The translations under genes were made by a program, and so were the position numbers. The notes beneath the pieces were generated by a model. It was not told the DNA's origin, did no database searches, and saw only the letters and a list, made by a program, of their open reading frames with translations. Positions 1 to 7,569 of a stretch of DNA of 64,000 bases are shown here, piece after piece; the first letter of the stretch is position 1, and each line of letters begins with the position of its first letter. Source of the DNA: Bryobacterales bacterium (GTDB lineage: Bacteria > Acidobacteriota > Terriglobia > Bryobacterales > Bryobacteraceae); the NCBI GenBank assembly GCA_003167495.1, contig PMSX01000050.1:24718-88717 (forward strand), in the 5' to 3' direction.

Positions 1-1
1 C

Positions 2-769
2 CTCGCCGCGTACCAACAGCAACTCGAAGCGGATCTCAGTCGATTTCGAATGGGACTCAAGCATTCGCACGACGAAAGCTTGGCCGCCTACAAACAGAAA
101 CTCGAGACGGATGCCAAATCCGACGAGAGGATACGGAGCGAGATCCTCTTGTGGGCTAATCCAATTCTCGATGCCGCAATAAGCCTCCAAAAAAGATTGG
201 AGAATATTCTTAGAGACGGAGCGCACCCGGCACTCGACCCGTCCTTTGTGCAGACTGACTGGTCAATTGCGAGCACCTACTTTGTGCCGAGTACGTTGTA
301 TCTCTTCGGGCGTTACTTCTGCTGGATCCAACTCCTTCGGCTGGAGTTAAATTTCGAGCTTTTCAAGTCGCTAAAGGAGATGGAGGAGTTCTTCTTGCGA
401 ATCGATGCTGTGGCGAAGGCCCTGGGGGACTATCCGCCCCTTCATGATGACGACGGAAATCCCCAGTACTACAAAGGCGATGGCAACGACACGCAGGTTT
501 TTCGCCTGCAACAGCAAGGGATCGGCGAGCTACTAGCGGTGCGTTGTAAGAATGGCAGAGCGTGCCAAAGTTATGCTCATTTCTGCTCTAAGTTAACCGA
601 CTCGAAATTCAACGACGCTAGGTATGAGAGCCTCTTCGGGCCGGTCTTTGGTCTGATCGATCGCCTGGCTCCGAATCAGAAACGATGGCGCAGATTGACG
701 GCCGTCAATGTGGCCTTGCTGGCGTTGATTGATCATTGCAGAGCGGTACTGAACATACATCGCCCCTAA
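2..769 (+). CDS. Uncharacterised protein, 5'-truncated by the window edge
   Basis: The ORF track starts this at the ATG at 50, but the frame is open to the window edge (codons from base 2), and the upstream residues LAAYQQQLEADLSRFR look like a second copy of the SLAAYKQKLETDAKSDER stretch that follows. The true start is therefore probably outside the window. The N-terminal part is charged and helical, consistent with a short coiled coil. The rest, with motifs such as STLYLFGRYFCWIQ and a late QQQGIGELLAVR segment, resembles from memory a widespread uncharacterised family of about 250 residues that often has an N-terminal membrane helix. No function is known to me. Confidence 0.6.
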   Translation, partial: LAAYQQQLEADLSRFRMGLKHSHDESLAAYKQKLETDAKSDERIRSEILLWANPILDAAISLQKRLENILRDGAHPALDPSFVQTDWSIASTYFVPSTLYLFGRYFCWIQLLRLELNFELFKSLKEMEEFFLRIDAVAKALGDYPPLHDDDGNPQYYKGDGNDTQVFRLQQQGIGELLAVRCKNGRACQSYAHFCSKLTDSKFNDARYESLFGPVFGLIDRLAPNQKRWRRLTAVNVALLALIDHCRAVLNIHRP

Positions 770-1186
770 AGACCATTGAGTCGGTCGCGGCCACATTCCC
801 AGTTTGCGCCATCCCGCATCGATAGATCCTGCCGGCTCAGCGTTTGCCTGACCGTTGAGTGGATCGTCCGCCACTCGGACAAAGGCGCCGGACGACCAGA
901 AAACAGCCCAACGGTCCCCGAATACGGCATTACGAAAACATCGCCCCGCTGTAGTCACAATGTGTTTAGAAATCTACTTGTCCGGGTAACGCGCAACCTG
1001 CCAATTTAAATCTCGACGCTGGCCGCACGTCCTCGTTTGGGAGATCATGGTATCCGACGGGCGCCTCATGTCACGCAACGCCGTTTCCGGCCAACCTCAA
1101 CAATCAAACTGGATTCCACACGCCGTGGCCTTTGTGAGAACTAATCCTTACCAGAGGCCTAATCCGATCTCAATGAGCGCCAAAAG
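770..1186. other. Spacer with no recognised gene
   Basis: This spacer lies between the convergent ends of the first gene and the TetR gene. Short ORFs cross it on both strands (593-958 minus, 776-1009 plus, 1047-1367 plus), but none has a convincing ribosome binding site or a family I recognise. The minus-strand ORF has a somewhat protein-like composition (WAVFWSSGAFVRVADDPL) and could be a gene fragment, but it overlaps the first gene and is unsupported. Confidence 0.4.
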
Positions 1187-1762
1187 TCAAAAGCTGCCCA
1201 AGAGAAAATCTCTTGCACTCGCTAGCACTTTCTCTCGCATCGCGGCTTCTGGCAGCATGCGAGCAATTTCAATTACCCCGATCATCGTTGAAAAGATCGA
1301 AAAGAAGGCGCGCTCTCTGTCTGCGGCTCGTCGGCCGGGCATAAAGGGAAGCATTCGATCTTTGTAGTTCACAAGCTCGGCGAAGATCTGGCCCCGCATC
1401 CTCTTGCCGACTCGCGCCAGTTCGGGCGCAAGTGCCGCCAGCGGGCAGCCGTGCTCAGCGTGATCGCAGTATTCCAAGCTTAGATAGACCTTTACAATCG
1501 CCTTCCAAGCTGTCTCAGGAGGCGACTGTTCGGCCGCGTGAACCAGGTTGTCGGCGATCTCTCGGAAAGCCTCGCGGAGTGACTCCAGGAGCAGCTCATC
1601 CTTGTTCTTGAAGTGTTTGTAAAAGCCTCCGTGCGTCAAACCAGTGTCACGCATAACCGCTGCAACCGCTGCGCCGTTCAGACCTTCGGTGCGTACCCGT
1701 CGCGAGGCGTCTTTCACAATCTTCTGATGGACTTCGGCCTTGTGTTCGGCTCGGTAACGCAT
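1187..1762 (-). CDS. TetR/AcrR family transcriptional repressor
   Basis: This 191-residue protein has an N-terminal TetR helix-turn-helix at roughly residues 10-60, including the turn GLTHGGFYKHFKNKDEL that is typical of the recognition helix. The C-terminal ligand-binding helical domain is variable and gives no clue to the ligand. The gene is divergent from the membrane protein at 1918, and the spacer holds two similar palindromes (1771-1794 and 1830-1853), one just upstream of each gene. That arrangement suggests the repressor controls itself and its neighbour. The regulator class is secure; the inducer is unknown. Confidence 0.9.
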   Translation of the reverse strand: MRYRAEHKAEVHQKIVKDASRRVRTEGLNGAAVAAVMRDTGLTHGGFYKHFKNKDELLLESLREAFREIADNLVHAAEQSPPETAWKAIVKVYLSLEYCDHAEHGCPLAALAPELARVGKRMRGQIFAELVNYKDRMLPFMPGRRAADRERAFFSIFSTMIGVIEIARMLPEAAMREKVLASARDFLLGSF

Positions 1763-1770
1763 GGCTCATT

Positions 1771-1794
1771 ATAGGATGTTCGAAATCATCCCAC
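1771..1794. promoter_or_regulatory. Candidate TetR operator, proximal to the repressor gene
   Basis: This imperfect palindrome, ATAGGATG...TCATCC, sits 9 bp upstream of the TetR start codon. It shares arm sequence and spacing with the perfect palindrome at 1830-1853. It is inferred to be an autoregulatory operator. Confidence 0.55.
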
Positions 1795-1829
1795 GGTGCA
1801 GCGCGGCAGCGCCTGAAAAAATCGAAACC

Positions 1830-1853
1830 ATAGGATGATCTTTGTCATCCTAT
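1830..1853. promoter_or_regulatory. Candidate TetR operator, proximal to the membrane-protein gene
   Basis: This is a perfect palindrome with 9-bp arms, ATAGGATGA and TCATCCTAT, around a 6-bp spacer. A TetR dimer usually contacts a palindrome of this size. It lies just upstream of a strong AAAGGAG ribosome binding site at 1859-1865. Confidence 0.7.
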
Positions 1854-1917
1854 ACACGAAAGGAGAATTCCAAGTGTCTCACCCGATTCTTGATCCTCCA
1901 ATCGCAAAAGAGGTCGC

Positions 1918-2430
1918 ATGTCTCAAGAAACTCTCTTCCAAATCCATCTCGTTTTAGGCTATGTTGCCTGGCTGCTCTGTTTTGGGGCATACATCCTGCC
2001 AAGGTTAAGGTCGATGGGCCGGGTCGAAGCGCACCGCGCCATCGCGACTCTGCACAGCTTTCGCTTCTTCGGGCTCGTCTTTATTCTTCCTGGCGTCGTC
2101 GGCCCCAATCTGCCGCCTGGCTTCGCCACTTTCGCGGCCTACGGCGATTTTGCAACCGGGTTGCTCGCCATGTTGGCGCTTCTCACAGTACGGGTACGTA
2201 CGCTTTTCTGGCCGTGCGTCGTTGCCTTCAATTTCGTAGGCGTGGCCGACATAATCCTCGACTATTACCACGCCGTCCAAACCGGCCTTCCTGCGATAGC
2301 CGGCCATTTGGCCGCCACATACGCCATCCCGGTCATCTACGTGCCTTTGCTGATGATCACGCACGTCGTCGCCTTCTATTGGTTGGTGCGGCCACCGGCT
2401 CGGCAAACAGCTGAGCATCATAAACCCTGA
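1918..2430 (+). CDS. Small integral membrane protein, function unknown
   Basis: The 170 residues contain about five hydrophobic segments (near residues 8-27, 45-62, 75-93, 100-120 and 135-158), so this is a polytopic inner-membrane protein. I do not recognise the family. The start at 1918 follows AGAGGT at close spacing. It is divergent from a TetR repressor with shared palindromic operators, so it is probably the regulated target, perhaps induced by a small molecule. The overlapping ORF at 1842-2414 in another frame is arginine-rich and is rejected as a shadow. Confidence 0.75.
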   Translation: MSQETLFQIHLVLGYVAWLLCFGAYILPRLRSMGRVEAHRAIATLHSFRFFGLVFILPGVVGPNLPPGFATFAAYGDFATGLLAMLALLTVRVRTLFWPCVVAFNFVGVADIILDYYHAVQTGLPAIAGHLAATYAIPVIYVPLLMITHVVAFYWLVRPPARQTAEHHKP

Positions 2431-2518
2431 AGGCAGGTTTGGGGGAATGCTGGAAGAAATCCGTGATTGGTCGTATCAAGGCCGGTCTAAACTGGGTTTA
2501 GGCCAGAGGGGGGACGCG

Positions 2519-2908
2519 ATGAAGCGAACATGGACGATCATCGGGGTAGCCGACGTCCCCGGCAGCTTCAAATGGTATCAAGCGCTGTTCGGTCAGCCCG
2601 CCAGCCTTCCCGCCCATCACGACTTCGGGCAAATTCTCGATTCAGACGGAACCGTCTTGCTCTGCCTCCACGAGTGGGGCGCCCACGGGCATCCCTCCTT
2701 GATCAGCCCCAATCACGGGACACGCGGCAACGGCCTCCTGTTGTTCTTCCGGGTCGATGATTTCGACCTGGCGCTTCAAAGGGCGCGCTCTCTCGTCACT
2801 CGACTCGAAGAGGAGCCCCACGTGAATGCGAACACTCAAACCAAGGAGTTCTCGCTACGAGATCTGGACGGATATTACGTTACGATCAGTGCGCTCTCCG
2901 CAGCCTAA
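2519..2908 (+). CDS. Glyoxalase/bleomycin-resistance (VOC) superfamily protein
   Basis: The ORF track begins at 2447, but the internal ATG at 2519 is preceded by the strong AGAGGGGGG ribosome binding site and starts exactly at the conserved fold, giving 129 residues. The sequence opens with a beta strand and a DVPGSFKWYQALFG segment typical of VOC proteins, and ends with FSLRDLDGYYVTIS, the usual final strand carrying a possible metal ligand. VOC proteins include glyoxalases, dioxygenases and antibiotic-binding proteins, and the substrate cannot be read from the sequence. It is probably cytosolic. Confidence 0.8.
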   Translation: MKRTWTIIGVADVPGSFKWYQALFGQPASLPAHHDFGQILDSDGTVLLCLHEWGAHGHPSLISPNHGTRGNGLLLFFRVDDFDLALQRARSLVTRLEEEPHVNANTQTKEFSLRDLDGYYVTISALSAA

Positions 2909-3427
2909 GAAGGCGTCGCAGCTCCCGAACGCTGCCCTCGCTTATCTGCGTTTCATCAGCCCTTATCTGCGGCTAATCATTTTTTGTCTTGCCTGTGCTT
3001 CTTTTCAGTGACAAAAAACGAAAATAATCTTTCCCCCTTCTTTTCAACCCCTTACCTCGTTTTCTTCTCCATGTCGGTTCGGCCATTCACCTAACCTGAA
3101 AACGAAAAGGCGTTCTGCACAGAAGGGCTCTCAACCATGCGCGAAATCATCGAAGAAACCAACCGGCACGCACCCGCTGCAAACTCCCTGGCGGTGCTCC
3201 AAAAAATCTCGTCACGTACACCTACTCGGAAGAACCAAATACGGGCCTCAAACATCCGGCAAAACAACCGGCAAAATCCAACTCGCGGGCGCGCTGAAAA
3301 TGGGTCTTTTTTTCTTCAGCTGCCTATTATTTTTATAGAGCGCAAAAATTCCCCCAAAATCACCACTTTCGCAACCGGCAAAAATCGCGGCAATCCGGGG
3401 CAGCGAAAGCCACGTTCTACTCTCCGC
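2909..3427. other. Intergenic spacer containing a dispersed-repeat-like element
   Basis: No gene is recognised in these 519 bases. There is a direct repeat of CTTATCTGCG near 2940-2970 and a pyrimidine-rich stretch near 3030-3070. Two copies of AACCGGCAAAA lie 107 bp apart (starting at 3266 and 3373), the same architecture as the spacer upstream of mraZ. The long plus-strand ORF 3137-4384 is mostly antisense to the fucosidase and is rejected. Confidence 0.5.
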
Positions 3428-4888
3428 TCACCGGCTCACTTTCAACACCCACGACGGTTGCGAAAGCAACACTTCTGGGAGATCGGGGAGCTCTATCGAG
3501 ACACTGCCGTTCGAGGCCTTGAACTTGAGAGGAGTCGCATCCCCGAGCAGTGCTACGGCTTTGACGCCTCCGACGTCCTTCAGCGTAAAGTGGCGGCCGG
3601 GCCAGCGCGGCAGAATAGCGTAGAGATCGCTCCCTTTGGTGGTGAAAAAAGCTTCGATGCGCGCTTTGCCGGGGGCCGGATCGGCTACCAGGGAATTGAC
3701 GTCGTATGCGGTGGCGTATTCAGCGTTGTAGTCGATTTTGGGAACTTCGCCGGAGCTCCACTGGCGAGTGGCTTTCCAGGGTTTCGTACCGTAGATGGCT
3801 TCGCCGTTGATTTTGAGCCAATCTCCCATTTGAATGAGACGCTCCTCCATGATGACGGGGATGGTGCCGTCGGCAGCGGGTCCGATATCCAGCAGGAGAT
3901 TGCCGCCGCGACTGACAAGATCCGAGAGCATGACGACCAGTTCGTGCCCCGTGTGATAGTGCTCGAGTCTTTCGGCGCGGTTGTAGCCGTAGCTGAAGCC
4001 CATGCCGCGGCTTTCCTCCCATGGGTGATCCATGCCGCTCATGCCGGGTGTATATTCAGTAGTCCAATAGCCGCCATGTTTGTGCCGCGTCTCTTTGCCC
4101 CAGCGGTCATTGACCACGACTTCATCCTTTACGGGCGACTCATTGAAAAGCCAGGCCAGCATTTCAGGACTGTGCCATTCGGCGGAAGACATCTCCCATT
4201 CACCGTCGCTGAAAATGATAGCTGGCTTGTAGTGAGTCACAAGGTCTTTAAACTGCGGAATCATGTGCTCCTTGACGTAGCGCGGCTTGTCCGAGAGCCA
4301 GAGTGGGTTGTACCACTCATACAGCGAATAGTAAACTCCCATGCGCAAGCCTTTGCGCCGGACGGCATCGGAGAGATCGCCTAATAGATCGCGTTTCGGC
4401 CCCGTCTCGACGGCGTTCCAGGGCCGTCCCCAAGTGGCGGAGGCTTCTTTGCTGGGCCAAAGAGCAAAGCCTTCGTGATGCTTGGAAGTAAGGGCGACGT
4501 ATTTAGCGCCCGAGCGCGCGAAGACATCGGCCCAGTGATCGGGGTCAAATAGCTCCGCGCGGAATTGCGGCGCGAAGTCCTGATACGGAAAGTCGGCGCC
4601 GTATTGTTTCTGATGGTAAGCCCAAGTGCCGGTTTGGATCGCGCTCGCTTTCGGATCGTTTTTGCCCTCGGTAAGAGCGTTCCAATACCATTCGGCGTAG
4701 GCAAGCTTGCCGGGGATGACGGGAGCATAAGAAGGCACTGAATAAACGCCCCAGTGAATGAAGATCCCGAATTTGGCGTCGGTGAACCAGGCGGGAGTAG
4801 CGCGCTGGTCGAGCGAGTCCCAGGCGGGCTGATAGGTCTGGGCGTTGAGGGCGGTTGCGAACAGACAGCAGAGGAGCAGGGGTTTCAT
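3428..4888 (-). CDS. Secreted alpha-L-fucosidase, GH29 family
   Basis: This 486-residue protein begins with a signal peptide, probably cleaved after ALNA near residue 16. It then carries the GH29 (beta/alpha)8 domain: FGIFIHWGVYS at residues 40-50, LTSKHHEGFALW near 133-144 and IIFSDGEW near 225-231, whose Asp is at the position of the GH29 nucleophile. The conserved EWYWNAL segment follows the first motif. GH29 enzymes remove terminal L-fucose from glycans by a retaining mechanism. The gene stands alone, with no sugar transporter or regulator next to it, and probably supports extracytoplasmic polysaccharide scavenging. The exact linkage is unknown. Confidence 0.93.
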   Translation of the reverse strand: MKPLLLCCLFATALNAQTYQPAWDSLDQRATPAWFTDAKFGIFIHWGVYSVPSYAPVIPGKLAYAEWYWNALTEGKNDPKASAIQTGTWAYHQKQYGADFPYQDFAPQFRAELFDPDHWADVFARSGAKYVALTSKHHEGFALWPSKEASATWGRPWNAVETGPKRDLLGDLSDAVRRKGLRMGVYYSLYEWYNPLWLSDKPRYVKEHMIPQFKDLVTHYKPAIIFSDGEWEMSSAEWHSPEMLAWLFNESPVKDEVVVNDRWGKETRHKHGGYWTTEYTPGMSGMDHPWEESRGMGFSYGYNRAERLEHYHTGHELVVMLSDLVSRGGNLLLDIGPAADGTIPVIMEERLIQMGDWLKINGEAIYGTKPWKATRQWSSGEVPKIDYNAEYATAYDVNSLVADPAPGKARIEAFFTTKGSDLYAILPRWPGRHFTLKDVGGVKAVALLGDATPLKFKASNGSVSIELPDLPEVLLSQPSWVLKVSR

Positions 4889-4951
4889 AAGAGATCCTGC
4901 CCATTAAATCAAATGGCGCAGAGCTGAGCCGTGACCAATGCGCTCACCCGC

Positions 4952-4997
4952 CTGTAGGGCAGGATGGCATCCTGCGCGCCGATTGGCAATCGGCGCT
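4952..4997 (+). repeat. Dispersed 46-bp double-hairpin repeat, copy 1
   Basis: The sequence holds two adjacent short palindromes, GCAGGATGGCATCCTGC and GCCGATTGGCAATCGGC. A second copy of the same 46-bp unit lies in inverted orientation at 55264-55309 and differs at four positions. Two of those form a compensatory pair in the first stem. It lies between the fucosidase and msrB genes. Confidence 0.75.
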
Positions 4998-5022
4998 AAG
5001 TCTCGTGTCGCACACCCAGGCC

Positions 5023-5475
5023 TCAGTGAACCTTGGCAACCTTCTGAAGGGCGACGGCATTCATGCAGTACCGGAGACCGCTAGGCTTGGGGCCATCCGG
5101 GAAGACGTGGCCAAGGTGGGCGCCGCAGGTGTTGCAGACGGTTTCAACGCGCGTCATGCCATAGGTGTCGTCGCGGTGATACGCAATGGCGTTGGGTTTC
5201 ACAGGCTGAGTGAAGGAGGGCCAGCCGGTGCCGGAATCGAATTTTTCAGAGGCGTCGAAGAGCACGGTATCGCAGCAGAGGCAAGAGTAAATGCCGGGTT
5301 CAAAGAGATTGCACATCTCTGAACTGAAGGCGCGTTCGGTGCCTGCCTGGCGAGTCACCATATATTGCTCGGGAGTTAGTTGTTTTCGCCATTCGGCCTC
5401 CGTCTTGACCACCTTGCGATCTGGCGCCGGGGTACCGTCTTTGGCGTAGGTTAGAACTTGTTTCCAATCCAACAT
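5023..5475 (-). CDS. msrB: Peptide-methionine (R)-S-oxide reductase MsrB
   Basis: The start is set at the internal ATG at 5475 because GGAG lies 10 bases upstream and the MsrB fold begins there. The first 36 codons of the ORF track entry look non-coding. The 150-residue product has both zinc-binding pairs (CLCC near 65-68, CNTC near 114-117), the SGTGWPSF motif and the catalytic Cys in RYCMN near 137. It reduces the R epimer of methionine sulfoxide in oxidised proteins using thioredoxin. No signal peptide is visible, so it should be cytosolic. It is monocistronic here. Confidence 0.95.
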   Translation of the reverse strand: MLDWKQVLTYAKDGTPAPDRKVVKTEAEWRKQLTPEQYMVTRQAGTERAFSSEMCNLFEPGIYSCLCCDTVLFDASEKFDSGTGWPSFTQPVKPNAIAYHRDDTYGMTRVETVCNTCGAHLGHVFPDGPKPSGLRYCMNAVALQKVAKVH

Positions 5476-5583
5476 TTCGATGAGTCTCCTTTCTAAGCTT
5501 AAGCCACACTCAAACACCATTTTCGGAGGAAAGTTCTGCAAGTCGTTCACAGAACTCAAAAAATATTTTCTCGCTTCACCCAT

Positions 5584-6058
5584 CTGAAAACTAAGCCTCT
5601 ACCCATTTCGCCCGCTAAATTCTCCATCCCGCCCAACCGGGCCGCGCGCTACTTTCAAACCAGCTTCACGGCGGTCGTGTCTGTCGGCGTCTTTCGTTTA
5701 CCACGGATCGCGCCCCTTCCGCCCAACCGGGGCAACCCGGCTCAGATCTTTGCAAATCGAATATTTCACGTTCACTTCCCGAGCCAGGTGGGAATCAACC
5801 TGAGCCGGTTTGGGTTCGTTTTTTCAAAACCGGGCGATCCCCATCCCAATTGGGTTCGTAGCGCAAAATCCGCACAACGAGTGAAAGCCCGGAACATCGC
5901 TTCGCCAGGTGGCTTCGTTTTTGCAAGTCCTTCAGCATCCATCAACGTGTTGGGTTCGTTGCGCAAAACGCCTCCTTTACAAATTCCGTTTCGTAAAAAA
6001 CGCCTTCTCTTCGCCTCCTAAGTCGCGAGGGCAGTTTTTCGCGTGGGATAATTTGGGC
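5584..6058. repeat. Intergenic spacer with an array of TTGGGTTCGT motifs
   Basis: No gene is recognised in this 475-base spacer. A motif of about 21 bases, TTGGGTTCGTnGCGCAAAA, occurs at 5810 (degenerate), 5850, 5910 (degenerate) and 5950. The start-to-start distances are 40, 60 and 40 bases, all multiples of 20. Two CCCAACCGGG-like copies lie upstream at about 5633 and 5724. The short ORFs here appear to be translations of the repeats. Confidence 0.55.
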
Positions 6059-7567
6059 ATGTCAGACACGAGCCGGGTGGAGCAGGTTGTGCGGTCCGCT
6101 TGGGAACGGCGGCTGTTAGTAGTAGCGGTGGAGCGCACGGCCATTGCCGTCGCTGTCGTACTGGCAACGCTCGTGCTGATGCTGCTGGTGGGCACCCAAG
6201 TCTTAGACTGGCGCTGGATGTTGATCCTCGCCGCTGTCGGCCTCGGCATTGCGGGCTATCAGGTCCGGCAGCAATTGCTCGGCCATTACCGGGTCGCGCA
6301 AATACTCGACAGGCGGCTCCAACTGGCGGATTCGCTCTCGACGGGGTGGTATCTGCTGACGTGTCCGGGACACACGCCTGATCCGATTACCGAATACCAG
6401 CTCAGAGGCGCGGACCGAGCGGCGCGGAGCGTGAATGTGGCGGCGGCGTTTCCGTTTACCGGGCGTCGCTTGTGGTCGATTGCGGGAGGACTGGCGCTGG
6501 TGGCGGCAAGCCTCTTCGGCGTGCGGTACTTTGTCACGAACAGTTTGAGTCTGCGGCATTCTTTGATTCCCTTCCAACTGAGCGATGTGTTTGAACGCCG
6601 CGATAAAGATTCGGAAGAAACAAAACGGCAGCGCGAGGATGGAACGGATGCATCGCAAAGCCAGAAGAGCACGCAGAAAGCAGACGGCCAGAAAGATGCG
6701 AAAGACCAGCGCGCCAATCCGCCTCCCGCTGCGCAGGGGAACGCGCCGGGTGCTGGACAGAATCCCAATGACCCCGCGGAAATGCGCGAAGCAAAAGAGG
6801 GACAAGACAGTCAGAACAAGCAGAGCGCCGACGGAGCCGCAGGCAGCGCGCAACCGAAGGCGGGCGACAAGCAAGGTGATGATGGCGAGAAGACGCCGGG
6901 TTCCCAAAAGCCATCGAGCGACGATGCGGCGAACAGCCCAAAGAGTTCGAATGGTTTGATTGACCGAATGAAGGACGCGCTTTCGAGTCTGGCGGCGAAG
7001 ATGCGGCCCAACAGCCAAGGCAAGCAACAACCCAACGAGCAAAAGTCGGGCGAAGAGAAGTCGGGAGATCAGCAAAGCGCATCGAAAGAACAGAACAATG
7101 CGTCGCAGCAGGCCGCTGCTAACCGCGAGGCCAGCGAACAGCAGCAAGCCTCCGAGGGTCAGGCGCAAGGACAAACGCAGGAAAAGAGCCGGTCGGGTCA
7201 AGGGAGGTCGGCGGATCAGTCCGCCGACAAGAGCAAATCCGACTCACACTCCGGCATCGGCAGCCAGGACGGCGACAAAGCGACGAAAGACGCCGAGCAG
7301 TTGAAAGCGATGGGAAAGCTCGCGGAGATTATTGGAAAGCGATCGGCCAGCGCCACGGGAGATGTGATGGTGGAAAACCCGTCGGGCAAGCAGCGGTTGC
7401 AAACGGATTACTCCCAACGTGTGGGACATCATGCCGATTTGGGAGGCGAGATCAATCGCGATGAGATTCCGCTCATGTATCAGCAATACATTCGGGAGTA
7501 CATGAGTCAGGTGAGGCAGCAAGCGAAGCGGCGGAAGCCGTCACCCGCAAGCCCTGAGGAACCTTAG
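6059..7567 (+). CDS. Membrane protein with a long low-complexity Gln/Ser/Lys-rich region
   Basis: The start is placed at the ATG at 6059, giving 502 residues; the 50 upstream codons run through the repeat array. Two hydrophobic segments, near residues 25-65 as a helical hairpin and near 140-160, place the N-terminus in the membrane. From about residue 190 to 440 the protein is a hydrophilic, disordered run of Gln, Ser, Lys, Asp and Asn. A short ordered C-terminal part (DEIPLMYQQYIREYMSQVR) closes it. It recalls the low-complexity DUF4175-type proteins, but this is only a resemblance. Function is unknown. Confidence 0.7.
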   Translation: MSDTSRVEQVVRSAWERRLLVVAVERTAIAVAVVLATLVLMLLVGTQVLDWRWMLILAAVGLGIAGYQVRQQLLGHYRVAQILDRRLQLADSLSTGWYLLTCPGHTPDPITEYQLRGADRAARSVNVAAAFPFTGRRLWSIAGGLALVAASLFGVRYFVTNSLSLRHSLIPFQLSDVFERRDKDSEETKRQREDGTDASQSQKSTQKADGQKDAKDQRANPPPAAQGNAPGAGQNPNDPAEMREAKEGQDSQNKQSADGAAGSAQPKAGDKQGDDGEKTPGSQKPSSDDAANSPKSSNGLIDRMKDALSSLAAKMRPNSQGKQQPNEQKSGEEKSGDQQSASKEQNNASQQAAANREASEQQQASEGQAQGQTQEKSRSGQGRSADQSADKSKSDSHSGIGSQDGDKATKDAEQLKAMGKLAEIIGKRSASATGDVMVENPSGKQRLQTDYSQRVGHHADLGGEINRDEIPLMYQQYIREYMSQVRQQAKRRKPSPASPEEP

Positions 7568-7569
7568 CT

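Noticed and set aside
593-958. Minus-strand ORF with some protein-like composition
   Set aside because: It overlaps the 3' end of the first gene, has no clear ribosome site and no family I recognise; it may be a fragment but is unsupported.
3137-4384. Long plus-strand ORF of 415 codons
   Set aside because: It is antisense to the clearly conserved GH29 fucosidase over most of its length and has no recognisable domain.
5810-5970. Possible CRISPR array
   Set aside because: The repeated motif is degenerate, only four copies exist, spacing is unequal (40/60/40) and no cas genes are nearby.
6203-7201. Minus-strand ORF of 332 codons rich in Leu and Arg
   Set aside because: It is the antisense shadow of the Gln/Ser-rich linker of the membrane protein at 6059; the Leu runs come from the low-complexity region.
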